Positions 1 through 7,073 of a stretch of DNA of 7,073 nt are shown piece by piece. The position numbers were made by a program, and so were the translations under genes. Each line of letters starts with the position of its first letter. Position 1 is the first letter of the stretch. The notes below the pieces were generated by a model. It had not been told where the DNA came from. It did not search any database and saw only the letters and a program-made list of their open reading frames with translations. Source of the stretch: CALJTV01 sp034433775 (GTDB taxonomy: Bacteria > Chloroflexota > Dehalococcoidia > GIF9 > UBA5629); NCBI GenBank assembly GCA_034433775.1, contig DAOUAI010000129.1, positions 1-7,073 on the forward strand. Direction: 5' to 3'.

Positions 1-1275
1 AATTTCAAGATCGAACCTTTTTCCGTCTGTCATAGCATTCCAGACTCATTTGGACTCATAATCCACACTCCGATAGGCACACTGGTCCACAGCGGAGATT
101 TTAAAATAGATTACACACCGGTCGACGGTAAGCCTACCGAATTAGCCAAGCTGGCACAACTGGGTACCCACGGCGTCTTGGCACTTTTTGCTGACTCTAC
201 CTATGCCGAACTAGCTGGATATACACCTTCAGAAACCATTGTTGGCGAAACCTTACAGCGCATCATTGCCGAAGCCCCTGGCCGAGTAATTATCACCACT
301 TTCTCCTCCTTAGTATCCCGAATCCAGCAGGTGATAGATGCTGCAATCAAACACCAGAGGCACGTCTTTATCATCGGGCGAAGCATGCGAGACACTGTGC
401 GCATAGCCAAGGAATTGGGCTATCTTAACATTCCTGACGGGATAGTACGGCGCATCGATGAACTCCATCGCTTCCCCCGCAACCGGGTCATACTTCTGAC
501 GACTGGCAGTCAGGGGGAACCTACTTCCGCCCTAGTACGCATCGCCAACAAAGACAACAGTCAGGTCAAAATCGTGCCTGGAGACACAGTGATCATCTCA
601 GCCACGCCAGTACCAGGTAACGAGTCATTAATTAACCGCACCATTGATTCTCTGTTCCGGCAAGGAGCCCAAGTCATCTACGAGAAACTAGCCCAAGTGC
701 ATGTACACGGACACGGCAGCCAAGAGGAGCTAAAACTACTTCTTAGTCTAGTTAGACCCAGGTTCTTCATACCGATCCACGGTGAATTTCGTCACCTGAG
801 TCTACACGCCAAGCTTGCAAGAAGTTTAGGTATGCCAGAAAATAACATTTTTGTCATAGAAAACGGTACCGTGCTGGAACTTGACCGCGAAAGAGCCAGA
901 ACTCTTGGCAAGACCCCTGTTGGAAACGTGTACGTAAACGGTATAGTTATGGGTGATATTGATAGCGTCGTCCTCCGTGATCGCAAGCTGTTATCTAGAG
1001 ATGGTATTGTGGTGGTAATAGTCGCTATTGACAAGGAAAAAGGCAAAGTCATAGGTCAACCTGATATTATTTCCCGAGGCTTTATAGACATGAAAGAAGG
1101 CGAAGCTATACTTGAGCAAGGACGAGAGCTGGTAAAAGATACGCTAAACCATATCGGTGGGCACCCCATTCAATGGAGTTTCATCAACAATAAAGTCAAG
1201 GACACTTTGGCAAGGTTTTTCTATGAACAGACCCGCCGCCGCCCGATGATTCTCACCACAACAGTAGAAGTATAA
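1..1275 (+). CDS. rnj: Ribonuclease J, partial (N-terminus outside window)
   Basis: Metallo-beta-lactamase/beta-CASP ribonuclease of the RNase J family, a cytoplasmic enzyme with 5'-3' exonuclease and endonuclease activity in mRNA decay and RNA maturation. The frame is open from base 1 and gives 424 residues before TAA. The family is usually about 550 residues, so roughly 130 N-terminal residues, including the HxHxDH zinc motif, lie upstream of the window. Visible in window numbering: a metal-ligand His at residue 11 (CHSIPDS), Asp33 in HSGDFK, the beta-CASP DST..AE motif near residue 66, GSQGEP at 169-174, HVHGHGS at 234-240 and the last metal-ligand His260 in IHGEFRH. The RNase J C-terminal domain follows from about residue 305 and ends with the typical TRRRPMIL. 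A TTG at 178 is internal, not the start. The gene lies 8 bases before ftsK and probably shares its transcript. Whether it is a J1 or J2 type cannot be told from this fragment. Confidence 0.95.
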   Translation, partial: NFKIEPFSVCHSIPDSFGLIIHTPIGTLVHSGDFKIDYTPVDGKPTELAKLAQLGTHGVLALFADSTYAELAGYTPSETIVGETLQRIIAEAPGRVIITTFSSLVSRIQQVIDAAIKHQRHVFIIGRSMRDTVRIAKELGYLNIPDGIVRRIDELHRFPRNRVILLTTGSQGEPTSALVRIANKDNSQVKIVPGDTVIISATPVPGNESLINRTIDSLFRQGAQVIYEKLAQVHVHGHGSQEELKLLLSLVRPRFFIPIHGEFRHLSLHAKLARSLGMPENNIFVIENGTVLELDRERARTLGKTPVGNVYVNGIVMGDIDSVVLRDRKLLSRDGIVVVIVAIDKEKGKVIGQPDIISRGFIDMKEGEAILEQGRELVKDTLNHIGGHPIQWSFINNKVKDTLARFFYEQTRRRPMILTTTVEV

Positions 1276-1283
1276 CCAAAAAC

Positions 1284-3503
1284 ATGCCTAAAAAGAAAAC
1301 AACTGGTGCCGGTACCAGAAAAGGCAAAACCTTTTGGAAACAAGCTTCCGCCCCGCTACTCCGAGTATTAGCCTTAGCCACGGTAATAGCTCTTGGTGTC
1401 TACTTCTGGTCAGGTATCACAAACTGGGCAATTATTATTTGGGAACTTATAACCGGCTGGTGCATCACTGTTTGGGAATACCTATTAGGACTATTCGGTA
1501 TCGGATTGCTAGTAGTAGTCGTAGCCACTGGCATCACAATGGGGGTAGTCATCTCAGGCAAATTCTCTATATTTACGAGATACTGGAGATGGTGGTGTGG
1601 CGGAATCCTTTTAACTTTGGCTGCCTGGGGAACAGCTGCATTCTTCACTCCAGGCAGTGGCATCATCAGCACTATGACTTTGGGGGGGAGAATAGGCAAA
1701 AACATCATCGGCAATTCCAGTACCACAGCCGTTTTGCGCCTCCTTGCACTGGTCTTTTTGGGCATCGTCTTTCTGGCACCACGGTGGATATGGCGCACAA
1801 TTGTAGCCATGGCTAAAGCCACAGCTAAACTCTTCAAGCTAACGTGGTCAAGACTGCTCAAGCCCATTCAGTCTCGAACTGAGACGGGTTCAGCAGAGAG
1901 AAAGATAGATCTCGGCAAGTCAGAAGAAGGCAAAAAAGCCATCACCCCGACAGAAGTACAAGCACCTACAGCCGTCCAACAACCACCACCTGAGACATGG
2001 GAACCTGGCAAGTACCGACCGACACTTACTCCAAGTGGCTGGCAATTGCCGCCTATCAGTATACTGGACAAACCAATCGAAGTGGAACTAAGCCAAAGTG
2101 AGATCGAAAAACGAGCCAAGCTAATTGAAGAGGCGTTAACCAGTTACGGTGTTGAGGCTAAAGTAGTACAAATAAACGTCGGACCCACCGTTACCCAATT
2201 TGGCGTCGAACCCGGATGGGACCGCAAATATAAAGAAATCAAAGAACGAGATAAAGACGGCAATATCAAAATTCGTTTAGAAGAGATATCAAAGACTAGG
2301 GTCAAAGTAGACCGAATTTCCTCTCTAGCCAGTGACCTGGCTCTGGCTTTAGCTGCACCCAGCATCAGAATTGAAGCTCCAGTGCCAGGTAAATCGATTG
2401 TGGGTGTGGAAGTACCCAACACAACTTTTGGTCTAGTAAACTTACGAAGCGTTATTGAGAGCACTGCGTTCCAAAAAACGTGCGCCAAGTCAAAGCTGGC
2501 CCTTGCCCTAGGTAAAGGTCCAGGAGGCGAGACCATAGCTGCTGATCTTACCAAGATGCCCCACCTACTTATCGCCGGAGCCACCGGCAGCGGAAAGACT
2601 GCCTGCCTTAATTCGATTATCTGCTGCATACTTATGCACAATACGCCCGAAGACGTCCAATTTATCCTGATTGATCCTAAGAGGGTCGAGCTAGTCAATT
2701 TCAATAGCATACCGCACCTTATAGCACCGGTCGTGGTTGACGTCGATAAAGCGATACTAGCGCTGCGCTGGCTAAATCAAGAAATGGACAACCGCTACCA
2801 GAAATTTGCCCAAGCAGGGGCACGAAATATCGAAAGCTATAACAAAAACCGCCCGCCCGAAGAGGTAATGCCATATATCGTGCTTATCATTGATGAGTTG
2901 GCAGACCTTATGATGGCTGCTTTTGACGAAGTGGAACATACGCTTTGTCGCCTAGCCCAATTAGCTAGAGCCACAGGAATTCATCTGATAGTAGCCACAC
3001 AACGCCCTTCGGTAGACGTCATAACCGGGCTCATCAAGGCAAATTTCCCGACCCGTATAAGCTTCGCCCTTACTTCCCAAGTAGATTCACGCACCATACT
3101 CGACGCCGCCGGAGCAGAAAAACTGCTGGGTAGAGGCGATATGCTCTACATGCCCACTGATGCAAACAAACCGAAACGCCTCCAGGGCACCTTTGTATCA
3201 GACCCTGAGATCGAGAGATTAGTACATTTCTGGGGTAATCAGCGAAAACCGGGAACATTCCCCGTTAGATTCGAAGAGATGAAAGAGGTTATTTCAAAGG
3301 AAAAAAGTGAAGAGGACTCGCTGTTAGATGCTGCCAGACAACTTGCCTTAGAACACAAAAATATCTCAACCTCGTTCTTACAACGCCGTCTACGCATCGG
3401 CTATCCCAGAGCTGCTAGACTCATGGAGAAACTGCAAGAGGAGGGTTATCAGAAAAGCCCTAACCTTGATCCATACACTAAAAACAGAACTGAAAGCAGC
3501 TAA
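1284..3503 (+). CDS. ftsK: DNA translocase FtsK/SpoIIIE
   Basis: Complete 739-residue FtsK/SpoIIIE protein, a membrane-anchored hexameric ATPase that pumps double-stranded DNA at the division septum to finish chromosome segregation. Residues 25-168 hold four or five hydrophobic membrane segments (about 25-42, 47-68, 69-91, 104-121, 148-166). A polar linker runs to about 255, followed by the alpha domain (about 260-395) and the RecA-like beta motor. Walker A is GATGSGKT at 432-439, Walker B is LIIDELADL with the acidic pair D537/E538, and ATQRPSVDVITG (from 571) and LLGRGDMLY (614-622) are family signatures. A winged-helix gamma domain for DNA sequence reading occupies about 678-721 (STSFLQRRLRIGYPRAARL). 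The last 18 residues (722-739) do not look like the usual family ending. The ATG at 1284 gives a Lys-rich cytoplasmic start; no strong Shine-Dalgarno precedes it, which suits coupling to the RNase J gene ending 8 bases upstream. It converges on uvrB. Confidence 0.97.
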   Translation: MPKKKTTGAGTRKGKTFWKQASAPLLRVLALATVIALGVYFWSGITNWAIIIWELITGWCITVWEYLLGLFGIGLLVVVVATGITMGVVISGKFSIFTRYWRWWCGGILLTLAAWGTAAFFTPGSGIISTMTLGGRIGKNIIGNSSTTAVLRLLALVFLGIVFLAPRWIWRTIVAMAKATAKLFKLTWSRLLKPIQSRTETGSAERKIDLGKSEEGKKAITPTEVQAPTAVQQPPPETWEPGKYRPTLTPSGWQLPPISILDKPIEVELSQSEIEKRAKLIEEALTSYGVEAKVVQINVGPTVTQFGVEPGWDRKYKEIKERDKDGNIKIRLEEISKTRVKVDRISSLASDLALALAAPSIRIEAPVPGKSIVGVEVPNTTFGLVNLRSVIESTAFQKTCAKSKLALALGKGPGGETIAADLTKMPHLLIAGATGSGKTACLNSIICCILMHNTPEDVQFILIDPKRVELVNFNSIPHLIAPVVVDVDKAILALRWLNQEMDNRYQKFAQAGARNIESYNKNRPPEEVMPYIVLIIDELADLMMAAFDEVEHTLCRLAQLARATGIHLIVATQRPSVDVITGLIKANFPTRISFALTSQVDSRTILDAAGAEKLLGRGDMLYMPTDANKPKRLQGTFVSDPEIERLVHFWGNQRKPGTFPVRFEEMKEVISKEKSEEDSLLDAARQLALEHKNISTSFLQRRLRIGYPRAARLMEKLQEEGYQKSPNLDPYTKNRTESS

Positions 3504-3615
3504 AGCACTGGAAAGGGTCTATAGGAGTCTAAAAATATTAATAGTTACCAGCATTTGCCGACATTTTCCCCTTGAAACTTCCGAGTATTTGAGCAAACCT
3601 TATACAAAACAGCAG

Positions 3616-5610
3616 CTATTTGAACCTTACCAAAGGCGAGAGTAACTCCTCGTCTTTCCTGAGTTCAATAATGCGGTCGCGAAGCAACGCTGCTTTTTCA
3701 AACTCGAGATTCTTAGCTGCTCTTCTCATCTGGGTCTCCAACTCTTTGATAAGTCTGATCACTTCCTCCCTAGATATAGGAGTAGGGGTATAAGGTGCTT
3801 TCGTCTCTGCTACTGCTCTGACTCGCTCGGTAATATCTCTGATAGCTTTTTTAATACTTCTCGGTGTGATACCATGCTCTTTGTTGTAAGCCTCCTGAAT
3901 GCTCCGCCGCCGATAAGTCTCATCTATAGCTTCTCTCATCGCTGTAGTTGTGGTATCAGCATACATAATTACATGCCCGTCCACATGACGAGCCGCCCGC
4001 CCCATTGTCTGGATAAGAGCCTCCTTTGACCGCAGATATCCCTCTTTGTCAGCATCAAGAATAGCCACCAAGCTCACTTCAGGTAGGTCCAGTCCTTCAC
4101 GAAGCAGATTTATTCCGACTACTACATCATAAACACCGAGTCTCAGATCTCGCAGGATCTCGACTCTCTCCAGAGTATCAATTTCGGAATGTAAATAATG
4201 CGTCTTTATATCCATCTCCCTGAGGTAATCAGCTAACTCCTCAGCCATTCTTTTTGTCAGTGTGGTCACTAAGCATCGTTCTCCCTTTTCCACTCTGACC
4301 CTAATTTGATGTATAAGGTCATCTATTTGCCCCTTAGTCGGCTTAATCTCAACAGTCGGTTCGAGAAGACCGGTGGGACGAATCAGTTGCTCCACTATCT
4401 GCTCACTACACTTGTACTCATATTCACCCGGAGTTGCTGAAACATAGATAACCTGGTTAATGCGCTCTTCAAATTCTTCAAAGCTCAAAGGGCGATTATC
4501 CAATGCTGAAGGTAAGCGAAATCCATAGTCCACCAAGGTCTGTTTCCGAGAAATGTCACCATGGTACATACCATGTATCTGGGGTAAAGTCATATGTGAC
4601 TCGTCAATAAAGATCAGAAAATCGTCGGGGAAATAGTCCAGTAATGTCCATGGTGGACTTCCCGGTGGACGTCTTTGTAGGTGTCTGGAATAGTTCTCCA
4701 CCGCATGGCAATAGCCCATCTCTAGTAGCATTTCTATGTCATAATTGGTGCGAGCTTCTAGTCTAGTTGCCTCAAGTGTCTTACCCTGAGCCCTAAACTC
4801 GCGCAGTCTCTCGGCCAGCTCTGCTTTGATATCTTCAACAGCCGCTAACAATTTGTCCCGCGAGGTCACAAAGTGTTTAGCTGGATAAATATCAATCGTG
4901 TCCTTATAAGCCAATATCTCGCCAGTAAGCGGGTCAAGTTCAACTATGCGCTCGACCTCATCTCCCCAGAATTCAATTCGGAGAGCTATTTCTTCGTAAG
5001 ACGGTTGGATTTCCAAAGTGTCACCTCTGATCCGAAACCTACCGCGTGTGAAATCAAAGTCATTCCTTTCGTACTGCATCTCGACCAAGCGACGAACTAA
5101 CTTGCTTCGATTATACTTCTCGCCCTTTTTGACTGTAAGCACAAAACTGCGGTATTCTTCGGGTTCACCCAAGCTATATATACATGAAACCGAAGCCACT
5201 ATTATAACATCACGCCGCTCGAAAAGAGCACGAGTAGCTGCGTGACGCAATTTGTCAATCTCCTCGTTTATGTCTATTTCCTTTTCAATATAAGTATCTG
5301 TACTTGGAATATAAGCCTCAGGTTGATAGTAGTCATAATAGCTGACAAAATACTCCACCGCATTCTCTGGGAAAAATTCTTTGAATTCAGTAGCTAGTTG
5401 AGCCGCCAGAGTCTTGTTATGGCAAATCACCAGAGTAGGTCTCTGCACCCTTTCCACCACATTCGCCATAGTAAAGGTCTTTCCGCTCCCTGTGACCCCA
5501 AGCAGAGTCTGTTTTTTAAGACCCCGCATCAATCCCTCGACCAGCCTTTCCACCGCTTGGGGCTGGTCGCCGGTCATTTTGAAATCGGAAACAACCTTGA
5601 ACCCTGGCAT
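3616..5610 (-). CDS. uvrB: UvrABC excinuclease subunit B
   Basis: Complete 664-residue UvrB, the helicase-like core of bacterial nucleotide excision repair. UvrA loads it on damaged DNA, it verifies the lesion, and it recruits UvrC for incision. Motifs in order: TGDQPQAV near the N-terminus (13-20), Walker A GVTGSGKT at 38-45, the Tyr-rich beta-hairpin that clamps DNA (YYDYYQPEAYIPSTD, 91-105), the DESH motif II at 336-339, GFRLPSALDNRPL shortly after, QTMGRAAR motif VI at 534-541, and a C-terminal UVR domain (about 615-650) for UvrC contact. Length and motif content match an intact family member. The ATG start is supported by the MPGFKVVSDF N-terminus and an AGGGGG Shine-Dalgarno just upstream. 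It lies 108 bases downstream of ruvA with a candidate promoter between them, so it may be expressed separately. uvrA and uvrC are not in this window. Confidence 0.98.
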   Translation of the reverse strand: MPGFKVVSDFKMTGDQPQAVERLVEGLMRGLKKQTLLGVTGSGKTFTMANVVERVQRPTLVICHNKTLAAQLATEFKEFFPENAVEYFVSYYDYYQPEAYIPSTDTYIEKEIDINEEIDKLRHAATRALFERRDVIIVASVSCIYSLGEPEEYRSFVLTVKKGEKYNRSKLVRRLVEMQYERNDFDFTRGRFRIRGDTLEIQPSYEEIALRIEFWGDEVERIVELDPLTGEILAYKDTIDIYPAKHFVTSRDKLLAAVEDIKAELAERLREFRAQGKTLEATRLEARTNYDIEMLLEMGYCHAVENYSRHLQRRPPGSPPWTLLDYFPDDFLIFIDESHMTLPQIHGMYHGDISRKQTLVDYGFRLPSALDNRPLSFEEFEERINQVIYVSATPGEYEYKCSEQIVEQLIRPTGLLEPTVEIKPTKGQIDDLIHQIRVRVEKGERCLVTTLTKRMAEELADYLREMDIKTHYLHSEIDTLERVEILRDLRLGVYDVVVGINLLREGLDLPEVSLVAILDADKEGYLRSKEALIQTMGRAARHVDGHVIMYADTTTTAMREAIDETYRRRSIQEAYNKEHGITPRSIKKAIRDITERVRAVAETKAPYTPTPISREEVIRLIKELETQMRRAAKNLEFEKAALLRDRIIELRKDEELLSPLVRFK

Positions 5611-5613
5611 TAT

Positions 5614-5619
5614 CCCCCT
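5614..5619 (-). promoter_or_regulatory. Shine-Dalgarno sequence of uvrB
   Basis: On the minus strand AGGGGG is followed by ATA and the uvrB ATG, a three-base spacer. This is the clearest purine-rich ribosome binding site in the window and fixes the uvrB start. The spacer is slightly short, so pairing may use only part of the G run. Confidence 0.6.
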
Positions 5620-5648
5620 AACAGCGCCAGACAGAAAAGCATAACAAT

Positions 5649-5677
5649 ATTATCTCAACCAAAACGGATTGTGTCGG
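5649..5677 (-). promoter_or_regulatory. Candidate sigma70-type promoter of uvrB
   Basis: On the minus strand, CCGACA (5672-5677; four of six match TTGACA) and GATAAT (5649-5654; five of six match TATAAT) are separated by exactly 17 bases. Transcription would begin near 5642 and leave a leader of about 30 bases containing the uvrB Shine-Dalgarno. Position and spacing are good, but the evidence is only a consensus match. I saw no LexA-type operator of the Bacillus or E. coli pattern around it. Confidence 0.4.
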
Positions 5678-5718
5678 AATAGCCTGCAGCCCAAAAACAG
5701 TATAAGTGCCCACTACCA

Positions 5719-6303
5719 TCACACAGATGCCAGCTGCTTCAGGGCGAGCTTAATTTTATCCTCCAAACTAAGTTCTGAGGAGCCAGCAAGAGTAGAAACA
5801 GCCTGAGTTGCCTCCCTCGGGGAATAGCCTAGACTAACCAGAGCCGCTACGACATCAGCATCCTCCTGTAGCAAGGCTGGAGACAGCGTCTCGCCCCAGC
5901 TCTTCTCAAGCCTCCCCTTTAACTCCAGAACAATCCGCTCAGCCGTTTTCTTGCCCAAACCAGGTGCTTGACAGAGCAGCTTCACATTGCCGCCCACTAT
6001 AGCCGAAACCAAATGCTCTGGACTAAACACAGAAAGCAACCCTAAAGCTGTTTTAGGCCCAATTCCAGAAACAGTAATAAGACTCTTAAACAATTCCAAA
6101 GCTTCGACCGAAGAAAAACCATAAAGAGCAACACCGTCCTCCTTTATATAAAGAAATGTATGCAAAAAAACCGTACTACCTATATCTCCAAATTGAACCA
6201 GTGTAGAAGTAGGTACATAGACCTGTACACTGACTGAACCGACCTTCACGACAATAAAACCAGCACCACGACCTTGCAAGATCCCCTCGATGGCAACTAT
6301 CAT
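5719..6303 (-). CDS. ruvA: Holliday junction branch migration protein RuvA
   Basis: Complete 194-residue RuvA, close to the usual length of about 200. RuvA tetramers bind Holliday junctions, hold them in an open square form and load the RuvB motor for branch migration in recombinational repair. Domain I is an OB fold (about 1-62), with the acidic pin at E55/D56 (KEDG, 54-57) that separates strands. Domain II carries two helix-hairpin-helix motifs, VSGIGPKTA at 78-86 and PGLGKKTAERI at 114-124. A flexible linker (about 135-148) leads to domain III (about 149-194), which contacts RuvB and contains LVSLGYSPREA. The start ATG overlaps the ruvC stop in an ATGA, which implies translational coupling; an AGAGG about 13 bases upstream is a weak Shine-Dalgarno. 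No ruvB follows; the next gene is uvrB. Confidence 0.97.
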   Translation of the reverse strand: MIVAIEGILQGRGAGFIVVKVGSVSVQVYVPTSTLVQFGDIGSTVFLHTFLYIKEDGVALYGFSSVEALELFKSLITVSGIGPKTALGLLSVFSPEHLVSAIVGGNVKLLCQAPGLGKKTAERIVLELKGRLEKSWGETLSPALLQEDADVVAALVSLGYSPREATQAVSTLAGSSELSLEDKIKLALKQLASV

Positions 6304-6809
6304 AGCTTGTCTTCAACCTCTTTATTTAGCAATCTTGCAAGCTGCCGCTTGTGGACATGACAAATAGCAATAGCTAATGCATCAGCAGCATCACTAGGCT
6401 GGGGATACTCGGCCAGACCCAGTAAAATTTTTACCATTTCCTGTACCTGCTCCTTGCCACTACCCCCATAAGCAGTCACCTGCTGCTTTACCTGAGCAGG
6501 CAAATAACGAAAAACAGGCAACTTCTGGCTCGTAGCAACGAGCATCGCCACAGTCTGCGCCCTGCCTACTGCCAATGCTGTCCGCGCATTCATTGCCACA
6601 AACGGTTCCTCTATAGCTACTTCGTCCGGCTGATAGCAAGCCACAATTTCGCTTAACTTAGTATATAACGAAAACAAGCGCAATTCGACTGAAGTTTTAG
6701 GGGAAATACTTAATACCCCGCAAGCAACCATGCTCATGGTACCACCAGCCTCATCGATAACACCATACCCAAGATGCAGAGTTCCAGGGTCAATCCCGAG
6801 GATGCGCAT
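6300..6809 (-). CDS. ruvC: Crossover junction endodeoxyribonuclease RuvC
   Basis: Complete RuvC, a dimeric Mg-dependent nuclease of RNase H fold that cuts Holliday junctions symmetrically to resolve recombination intermediates. I choose the ATG at 6807-6809, giving 169 residues beginning MRILGIDPG, as is usual for the family. The four acidic active-site residues are visible: D7 in GIDPG, E67 in VAIEEPF, and D140 and D143 in SDAADALAIA. The VGRAQ, PAQVKQQVTAYG and GKEQVQEMV segments are also typical. A TTG at 6813-6815 could add two residues and would overlap the yebC stop as TTGA. No good Shine-Dalgarno precedes either start, so translation is probably coupled to yebC. Its stop overlaps the ruvA start by 4 bases, which puts yebC, ruvC and ruvA in one operon. 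Confidence 0.96.
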   Translation of the reverse strand: MRILGIDPGTLHLGYGVIDEAGGTMSMVACGVLSISPKTSVELRLFSLYTKLSEIVACYQPDEVAIEEPFVAMNARTALAVGRAQTVAMLVATSQKLPVFRYLPAQVKQQVTAYGGSGKEQVQEMVKILLGLAEYPQPSDAADALAIAICHVHKRQLARLLNKEVEDKL

Positions 6810-6811
6810 AA

Positions 6812-7073
6812 TCAAACTTGTACCCGCAGTTTCTCAAACACAGCTTCGGAGTAATCAAGATTAGCATAAACCTTTTGAACGTCGTCCAGATCTTCCAGCT
6901 GGTCAAGAAACTTCAAAGTCTGGATAGCCTCCTTTTCGTCCAGCACCACCGTGCTCTTGGGCACTTTCAAAATCTCGGCTGAAGTAGCAGGTTTAATCTT
7001 CTCTACAACTCTACGGACTTGCTCTAGATTTTGCGGCAGTGTGTAGATCTCGAGGTAACCCTTTTCTTCCTTA
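6812..7073 (-). CDS. YebC/PmpR-family regulator, partial (C-terminal part)
   Basis: The last 86 residues of a YebC/PmpR family protein run in from the right edge and end at TGA (6812-6814). The family is about 245 residues, so two thirds are missing. Members act as DNA-binding transcriptional regulators or, in more recent work, as factors that help ribosomes through difficult proline stretches; which applies here cannot be seen. Visible family features are KGYLEIYT, the LPQNLEQVRRVVE helix, the VPKSTVVLDEKEA stretch and the closing LEDLDDVQKVYANLDYS. It ends 2 bases before the ruvC ATG. yebC next to ruvC is a common bacterial gene order, which supports the call and the shared operon. The gene was found by reading the reverse complement frame to the edge; no start codon lies in the window. 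Confidence 0.93.
   Translation of the reverse strand, partial: KEEKGYLEIYTLPQNLEQVRRVVEKIKPATSAEILKVPKSTVVLDEKEAIQTLKFLDQLEDLDDVQKVYANLDYSEAVFEKLRVQV

Noticed and set aside
178..1275. A full-length gene starting at the TTG at 178
   Set aside because: The same frame is open back to base 1 and encodes conserved RNase J sequence (CHSIPDS, HSGDFK), so the TTG is an internal Leu codon and the gene is cut by the window edge.
1334..1867. Overlapping open frames on both strands over the ftsK membrane region (160 codons plus, 155 codons minus)
   Set aside because: The ftsK frame gives clear hydrophobic membrane segments continuous with the motor domain; the alternative frames have irregular composition and no family resemblance.
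2144..2710. 188-codon open frame on the minus strand inside ftsK
   Set aside because: It lies wholly antisense to conserved FtsK alpha and motor domain sequence, has no recognisable domain and is best explained as a shadow of ftsK codon use.
3439..3645. A shifted-frame extension of ftsK past its stop
   Set aside because: That frame stays open for about 68 codons into the antisense end of uvrB, but its translation shows no resemblance to the FtsK gamma wing, so it does not support a frameshift.
4873..5682. Several short plus-strand open frames of 75-94 codons opposite uvrB
   Set aside because: All are antisense to well conserved UvrB sequence and show no credible protein features or ribosome binding sites.
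6813..6815. TTG as the start codon of ruvC
   Set aside because: The ATG two codons downstream gives the standard RuvC N-terminus MRILGIDPG and needs no rare start. The TTG remains possible because it overlaps the yebC stop, but it is less likely.

Overview
The window reads as ordinary chromosomal housekeeping DNA from a bacterium of moderate GC content. I see no mobile element, CRISPR array, RNA gene or phage gene. The pairing of an RNase J-type ribonuclease with an FtsK/SpoIIIE translocase, the character of the FtsK and UvrB proteins, and the YebC-RuvC-RuvA cluster point to a member of the Chloroflexota, most likely near the Dehalococcoidia. That placement is inference from remembered family sequences, not a search result.

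Layout: two gene groups converge. On the plus strand, bases 1-1275 carry the C-terminal three quarters of RNase J (start lies before the window). An 8-base gap separates it from a complete ftsK (1284-3503). On the minus strand, reading from the right edge, come the C-terminal third of a YebC/PmpR-family regulator (6812-7073, start lies beyond the window), ruvC (6300-6809), ruvA (5719-6303) and uvrB (3616-5610). YebC, RuvC and RuvA are tightly packed: 2 bases between yebC and ruvC, and a 4-base ATGA overlap between ruvC and ruvA, so they are probably one operon. uvrB follows after 108 bases that contain a plausible sigma70-type promoter and a Shine-Dalgarno sequence, so it may have its own transcript. 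The two groups meet in a 112-base convergent gap (3504-3615) with no obvious terminator hairpin. No stretch over 300 bases lacks a gene.

Functionally, the minus-strand genes serve DNA maintenance. RuvA binds Holliday junctions and RuvC cuts them, while UvrB is the damage-verification helicase of nucleotide excision repair. The branch-migration motor RuvB, usually next to ruvA, is not here. On the plus strand RNase J processes and degrades RNA and FtsK pumps DNA during chromosome segregation. No previously undescribed system is evident. The points most worth a second look are small: an 11-residue tandem repeat in the FtsK membrane region, an unusual FtsK C-terminal tail, and uvrB sitting where ruvB is often found.
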